Origin: Armatimonadota bacterium
Lineage (GTDB): Bacteria > Sysuimicrobiota > Sysuimicrobiia > Sysuimicrobiales > Humicultoraceae
Direction: 5' to 3'
DNA length: 35,961 bases
Assembly: GCA_016869025.1 (NCBI GenBank)
Contig: VGFA01000026.1
Location: 1 to 35,961, forward strand
The notes under the pieces are model-generated. The model was not told the DNA's origin and searched no databases. It saw nothing but the letters and a program-made list of their open reading frames with translations. Positions 33,205 through 35,961 of this stretch are shown piece after piece (positions within the stretch are counted from its first letter, which is position 1; each line of letters begins with the position of its first letter). The position numbers and the translations under genes were made by a program.

Positions 33205-33402
33205 AGGCTCTTCACTTCCGACTTCCGGTACTGACAGGCCACGGCAGATCTTCCGCGCCAGGAGATCCGGGATCTCGCTGCGGCGTGGCACCGCCTCGAC
33301 GGCGCCGGTCATCGGATTCGCCCAAAGCGAATGCGACTTCCCTTCCCGCTTCAAGTGACAACCGTGCCTCCTGAGGTGCCGCAGCAGATCGCCTCGCTTC
33401 AC
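33199..33402 (-). CDS. hicA: HicA-type mRNA interferase toxin
   Basis: A 67-residue toxin with a double-stranded-RNA-binding-like fold that cleaves mRNA. It shows KRGDLLRHLRRHGCHLKREG, the catalytic His in GKSHSLWANP, VPRRSEI (often VPRHSEI) and ARKICRGLSVP. GTG start overlapping the hicB stop by 4 bp. Its stop codon is part of the following attC, so gene and site were mobilised as one cassette. Confidence 0.85.
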   Translation of the reverse strand: MKRGDLLRHLRRHGCHLKREGKSHSLWANPMTGAVEAVPRRSEIPDLLARKICRGLSVPEVGSEEPV

Positions 33403-33641
33403 CTCACGACAACTCTCTCACGCACTGCATCGCGCGGCACCCCGCGTAAGCCGTCCTCGCGCCTGTCCTCCAGGATGAGGGCGATCGCTTCCGCCAAGCT
33501 GCGTCTTACCTCCGCCTTCGTTCGCCCCTGTCCATTGGCTCCAGGGATCTCCGGACAGTAAGCGATGTACCACCCGTTGTCACGCTCGATGACGGCTGTG
33601 AACTCGTTTCGCATCCACTTTTCCATACCCCGCTTCTTCAT
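33399..33641 (-). CDS. hicB: HicB-type antitoxin
   Basis: Antitoxin of about 80 residues with the HicB partial RNase-H-like fold: FTAVIERDNGWYIAYCPEIP, GANGQGRTKAEVRRSLAEAI. The ATG at 33641 has AGGTG 5 bases upstream; an in-frame ATG eight codons earlier and two later are alternatives. It lacks a C-terminal DNA-binding domain, so autoregulation is uncertain. It is the first gene of its cassette, with its start 32 bases after the preceding attC end. Confidence 0.83.
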   Translation of the reverse strand: MKKRGMEKWMRNEFTAVIERDNGWYIAYCPEIPGANGQGRTKAEVRRSLAEAIALILEDRREDGLRGVPRDAVRERVVVR

Positions 33642-33672
33642 CTCAACACCTCGGATCGCCTTCACTGCCTCT

Positions 33673-33731
33673 GTCTAACGAATAGGCTTCTATCCGTCGT
33701 GCGACAGCATGGCGGATAGAACCTGTTGAAC
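33673..33731 (-). other. attC-like site interrupted by the recombinase remnant
   Basis: GTCTAAC on the plus strand (33673-33679, GTTAGAC leftward) and GTTGAAC (33725-33731) flank the perfect arms TTCTATCCG and CGGATAGAA. The spacer on the right is only 3 bases against 8 on the left, and the right box is part of the 15-bp inverted repeat of the adjacent element. The site was probably cut by that insertion. Confidence 0.5.
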
Positions 33732-34588
33732 TGAACCGCGGTCCCCTGGCCGCTATGGGGATTCTAGCCCAGCCGAGGGCTGCGGGGAAGCCTGCTTGGA
33801 GGGGCTGGCGTCGCCCGACAGGAGCGATGGGGCGGGGTGCTGACAGGTGCAGCGGAGCACGGTGGAGCTTCGGGAGCACGCGCGAGGGGAGCGTGTCGGG
33901 AGCCGACCTCACCGAGGCGTACCGGGAGTTTCTGGTCCAGGCAAGGATCAGGTCGGCGAGGGCATGCGCTCGGCGTCGAGGTCCGAGACCTTCAGGACGA
34001 CCACCTCGCTCACGCGCAGGCCCGCGGCGTAAGTGGTCGCCAGCAACAGCCGGCGCCGGGGATGCTCGCAGGCGCGCAGCAACTGCCAGACCTCCTCGCG
34101 GCTCAGGATCTCCGGCAGCCTCTGCGGCTGCTTGGGGGCAGGGACGTGGAAGTCGGCCCGCTCGTAGCCCAGTGTCACGTGGTAGAGGAAGCGGAAGGCG
34201 TACGCCGCCTGGCTGCACGTGCTCCAGGACAGCCGGCGCTCCTGGATCAGGTGGGCCAGGTAGGCCTGGACTTCATCGTTCCCGATCTGGGCCGGTGACC
34301 GCCCGTAGTACTTCGCCAGCCCCACCACGGCGCCGATGTACGCCTGGTGGGTCCGCGGGGAGAACCCGCGCAACGCCATGTCACGGATCATGCGGGTGCG
34401 CAGCTCGCTCATAGGACACCTCCAGGGGGTGGATTGGCAGAACCCTATGGAGGTGAGTATGAGCCGGTTGACGCGGGATGCCAGCGTCAGAGCGAACTGC
34501 GCGGATCACCGGGAGCGATCAGACAAGGAAAGCGAGCAGCCCCGGGAGAGGCCTGGTCGTCTCTACCGCGTGAGCGGTTCAGTTCAAC
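33725..34588. mobile_element. Remnant element between 15-bp inverted repeats
   Basis: GTTGAACTGAACCGC at 33725-33739 is repeated exactly in inverse orientation at 34574-34588. The 864 bp between hold a truncated tyrosine recombinase and otherwise no convincing gene. At the left end a GTCCCC/GGGGAT hairpin (about 33741-33764) sits beside the repeat. The recombinase type and a GAAC at the border recall IS91-like elements, which insert next to GAAC, but no Y2 transposase is present. About 200 bp on the left side are probably leftovers of deleted sequence. CACCTCCA (34417-34424) and TGGAGGTG (34448-34455) form a further inverted repeat. Confidence 0.5.
33948..34412 (-). pseudogene. Tyrosine recombinase, truncated after the first catalytic Arg
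   Basis: The 154-residue reading has a complete SAM-like core-binding domain (RTRMIRDMALRGFSPRTHQA, AYLAHLIQERRLSWSTCSQ) and the beginning of the catalytic domain (LPEILSREEVWQLLRAC, TYAAGLRVSEVV with the first catalytic Arg). The Lys, HxxR, His and nucleophilic Tyr are missing. It most resembles the recombinases that accompany IS91-like transposases and not an integron IntI. A GGAGGTG box precedes the ATG. It cannot catalyse recombination as it stands. Confidence 0.75.
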
Positions 34589-34677
34589 GCCTGAGTTCAG
34601 ACGCGCCGGGCCGGTTCACGTTGTTCTGTTTCTTCCAACGTCTGGCCCCGGCGTCGTTCTGCAACGATTGGTTGCGC
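34582..34677 (-). other. attC site after the SAM methyltransferase cassette
   Basis: Leftward: GCGCAAC (34671-34677) to GTTGAAC (34582-34588), 96 bases. Arm CAGA-A-CG-A-CGCCGG pairs with CCGGCG-CG-TCTG, leaving two extra A residues in the gene-proximal half, the same side as in the other sites. The methyltransferase stop is 7 bases upstream. The end box coincides with the inverted repeat of the adjoining remnant. Confidence 0.65.
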
Positions 34678-34683
34678 CGCTCA

Positions 34684-35442
34684 CTATTTGCCAGCGCCAT
34701 CCTTCTTGAAAACATAGATCGCCCATCCAAAAGTCTCCCGCCCCCACCTCAGGTAATTCTCTCTACCCTCAAGCACCCGTTTCAACAACTCTTCCACATC
34801 AGGGTCCTCCGGATGCTCGCTCGCCCACGCCGTCGCTGCATACCACTGCAACCCTTCATATTTGTCCCAATCATCTTGGGTGCCCACCAATGTGTAGACC
34901 AGCTCTAATCCAAGCTTTTGCCCAGCTTCCACGTTCTCGTAATGCGTCCCATATGTGCTACGGTCTTCCCCGATGGCCTCCAGATGCGCCGCCGCTGGCT
35001 CTTGTCTCCAGTACGGTTCCCCAACTACCACCCAACCTCCGGAAACCGCCATCCCGGTCAGTGCCTCCAAAGTCCCTCGATGCCCGCCATAGATCCAACT
35101 CGCTCCGATACAAGCCACCAAATCAAAGCTTGCCGGTTTCTCCGGCTCATAGTCCATCCCGTCCATCTCCAAGAACTCCAACTGAGCATCCGGAATGCGT
35201 TCTCTTTGCTTCTCCCGGGCGTCTGAAACACAGTATGGCGAGAGATCAACTCCTATCCCTTCAATGTCATACCGTTCCGCCAGCCGTACAATGAACTCGC
35301 CCTTCCCTGTGGCGATCTCTAGCACCCGCGCTCCAGACCGCAATCGCAGGAGACTGATGAGGTCCTCGAACTTCTCAACACTCATTGGGTTGCAGATGAG
35401 GTGTTCTCGGTGTGTGATATCGAAGTATTTCCATCGGTCCAT
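34684..35442 (-). CDS. Class I SAM-dependent methyltransferase
   Basis: Methyltransferase of about 252 residues with SAM motif I VLEIATGKGEF, motif II acidic IEGIGVDLSPYCV and motif IV SFDLVACIGASWIYGG. The C-terminal part (TQDDWDKYEGLQWYAATAWA) is distinctive and resembles uncharacterised cassette-borne methyltransferases; the substrate is unknown. The ATG at 35442 has AGGAG 7 bases upstream; an upstream TTG is less likely. Only 23 bases separate it from the preceding attC, so it has no promoter of its own and must be transcribed from further right. Base composition is clearly lower in GC than the chromosome to the left, which suggests transfer. Confidence 0.85.
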   Translation of the reverse strand: MDRWKYFDITHREHLICNPMSVEKFEDLISLLRLRSGARVLEIATGKGEFIVRLAERYDIEGIGVDLSPYCVSDAREKQRERIPDAQLEFLEMDGMDYEPEKPASFDLVACIGASWIYGGHRGTLEALTGMAVSGGWVVVGEPYWRQEPAAAHLEAIGEDRSTYGTHYENVEAGQKLGLELVYTLVGTQDDWDKYEGLQWYAATAWASEHPEDPDVEELLKRVLEGRENYLRWGRETFGWAIYVFKKDGAGK

Positions 35443-35465
35443 CTTCAATCTCCTAATGATGGGCG

Positions 35466-35531
<66 letters not shown>

Positions 35532-35537
<6 letters not shown>

Positions 35538-35864
35538 TGCCTTTTGTCCAGCAACAAGCGCCATACAACCATAACCAAAAAACACGCCCTTTGCATCTGC
35601 TTGTTCGAACTCCCTTTGGATTTTGTTTACTTCCGCTTCGGTAACAACATTCATTGCAACAGATTCCCCAAAGAGCTTGTCAAGAGACCAGACTTGTCTG
35701 GCAAACGCATAGTTTGTCACCACAAGAGGAAATACTTCAAAAGAGACATTGACCAGTCCTTGCTGCTTAAATAGCCGATACAGTTGGCGACCTGCATACC
35801 CGTTATGGTGCATGTGATCAGCCATAAATCGAGCTATTGATCCTTGCCTAAGTAATGGTACACC
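35532..35864 (-). pseudogene. SAM methyltransferase fragment, C-terminal part only
   Basis: The reading SIARFMADHMHHNGYAGRQL, then YRLFKQQGLVNVSFEVFPLV, ending FFGYGCMALVAGQKAG, matches the C-terminal third of UbiE-like methyltransferases. The SAM-binding half is absent. Upstream the frame is open only to a TAA at 35865-35867, which is the stop of the next gene to the right. A first possible Met is at 35825. Its own stop lies inside an attC box, so it is cassette cargo cut by an event at the array edge. Confidence 0.7.
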
Positions 35865-35961
35865 TTAAAGCTCCAGCCCAGCCGCCCGGAAGAACGCCGC
35901 GAGGACGTGCCGCTGCCCCCGCGTGTGGGCGAGGGAGGTAAGCACGGCGTGTTCCAGCGCA
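35865..35961 (-). CDS. C-terminal 31 residues of an unidentified protein
   Basis: A GC-rich leftward frame enters from the right edge and ends at TAA (35865-35867) with LEHAVLTSLAHTRGQRHVLA and AFFRAAGLEL. I do not recognise the family. Its codon use is like the chromosomal genes and unlike the cassette genes beside it, so the array boundary probably lies here. Coding character is inferred from composition only. Confidence 0.4.
   Translation of the reverse strand, partial: ALEHAVLTSLAHTRGQRHVLAAFFRAAGLEL

Noticed and set aside
33948-34412. Truncated recombinase as the integron integrase IntI
   Set aside because: The sequence resembles recombinases linked to IS91-like elements, lacks the catalytic Tyr, and sits inside the array between inverted repeats rather than at its end.
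34453-34908. Plus-strand open frame starting MSRLTRDASVRANC behind a GGAGGTG box
   Set aside because: The box is one arm of an inverted repeat that serves the recombinase on the other strand. The frame runs through an attC and backwards through the methyltransferase.

Overview
The window is a stretch of a GC-rich bacterial chromosome. Bacterial identity follows from Lgt, peptide deformylase, a 14-subunit complex I that includes the NADH-oxidising NuoEFG module, and strong GGAGG-type ribosome-binding sites. CofE and an NpdG-type reductase show that the organism makes and uses coenzyme F420. This suits Actinomycetota, Chloroflexota or one of several deep-branching candidate phyla, and the sequence alone does not decide between them. 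Genes are packed tightly: start/stop overlaps of 4 bp (ATGA or GTGA) are the rule inside operons, and three convergent gene pairs end on a shared CTAG.

Layout. Positions 1-663 hold the start of an exported protein and def, leftward. lgt (807-1550) runs rightward from a promoter that should give a nearly leaderless mRNA. Positions 1547-15554 are a complete leftward nuo operon in canonical order A to N, with a good sigma-70-type promoter that overlaps the stop codon of the gene upstream. Above it, in the same direction, are a group-II-like cysteine desulfurase (Fe-S cluster supply), apparently starting at AUA, and a CoA-type Nudix hydrolase. Positions 17537-21681 carry rightward genes for a double-domain ThyX-like flavoprotein, a fumarylacetoacetate hydrolase family enzyme, a secreted cupredoxin and an ExoD-like membrane protein; a leftward free-methionine sulfoxide reductase lies among them. 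Positions 21678-28048 are leftward: a DRG/Obg-type GTPase, a fusion of a degenerate adenylate-kinase-like domain with a nucleoside-deoxyribosyltransferase-like domain, and a tightly overlapping operon M16 protease (active) - M16 protease (inactive) - npdG - cofE. An AlkZ-related protein, a GNAT protein and an alpha/beta hydrolase follow.

From about 31 kb to the right edge the character changes. Small leftward genes of mixed base composition (toxin-antitoxin pairs, SnoaL-like protein, SAM methyltransferases) are separated by imperfect palindromes bounded by RYYYAAC and GTTRRRY-like boxes. In the four best-preserved ones, unpaired extra bases sit in the same half. I read these as integron attC sites and the region as an integron gene-cassette array, or a cluster of attC sites without an integrase. 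No integron integrase or attI is visible. Several cassettes are decaying: a fused and frameshifted RelB-RelE pair, a ribbon-helix-helix antitoxin with a central deletion, and a methyltransferase without its N-terminal half. The array is interrupted by a remnant carrying a truncated tyrosine recombinase between 15-bp inverted repeats. The last 97 bases return to GC-rich coding sequence, so the right boundary of the array probably lies there.

No rRNA, tRNA or CRISPR array was seen.
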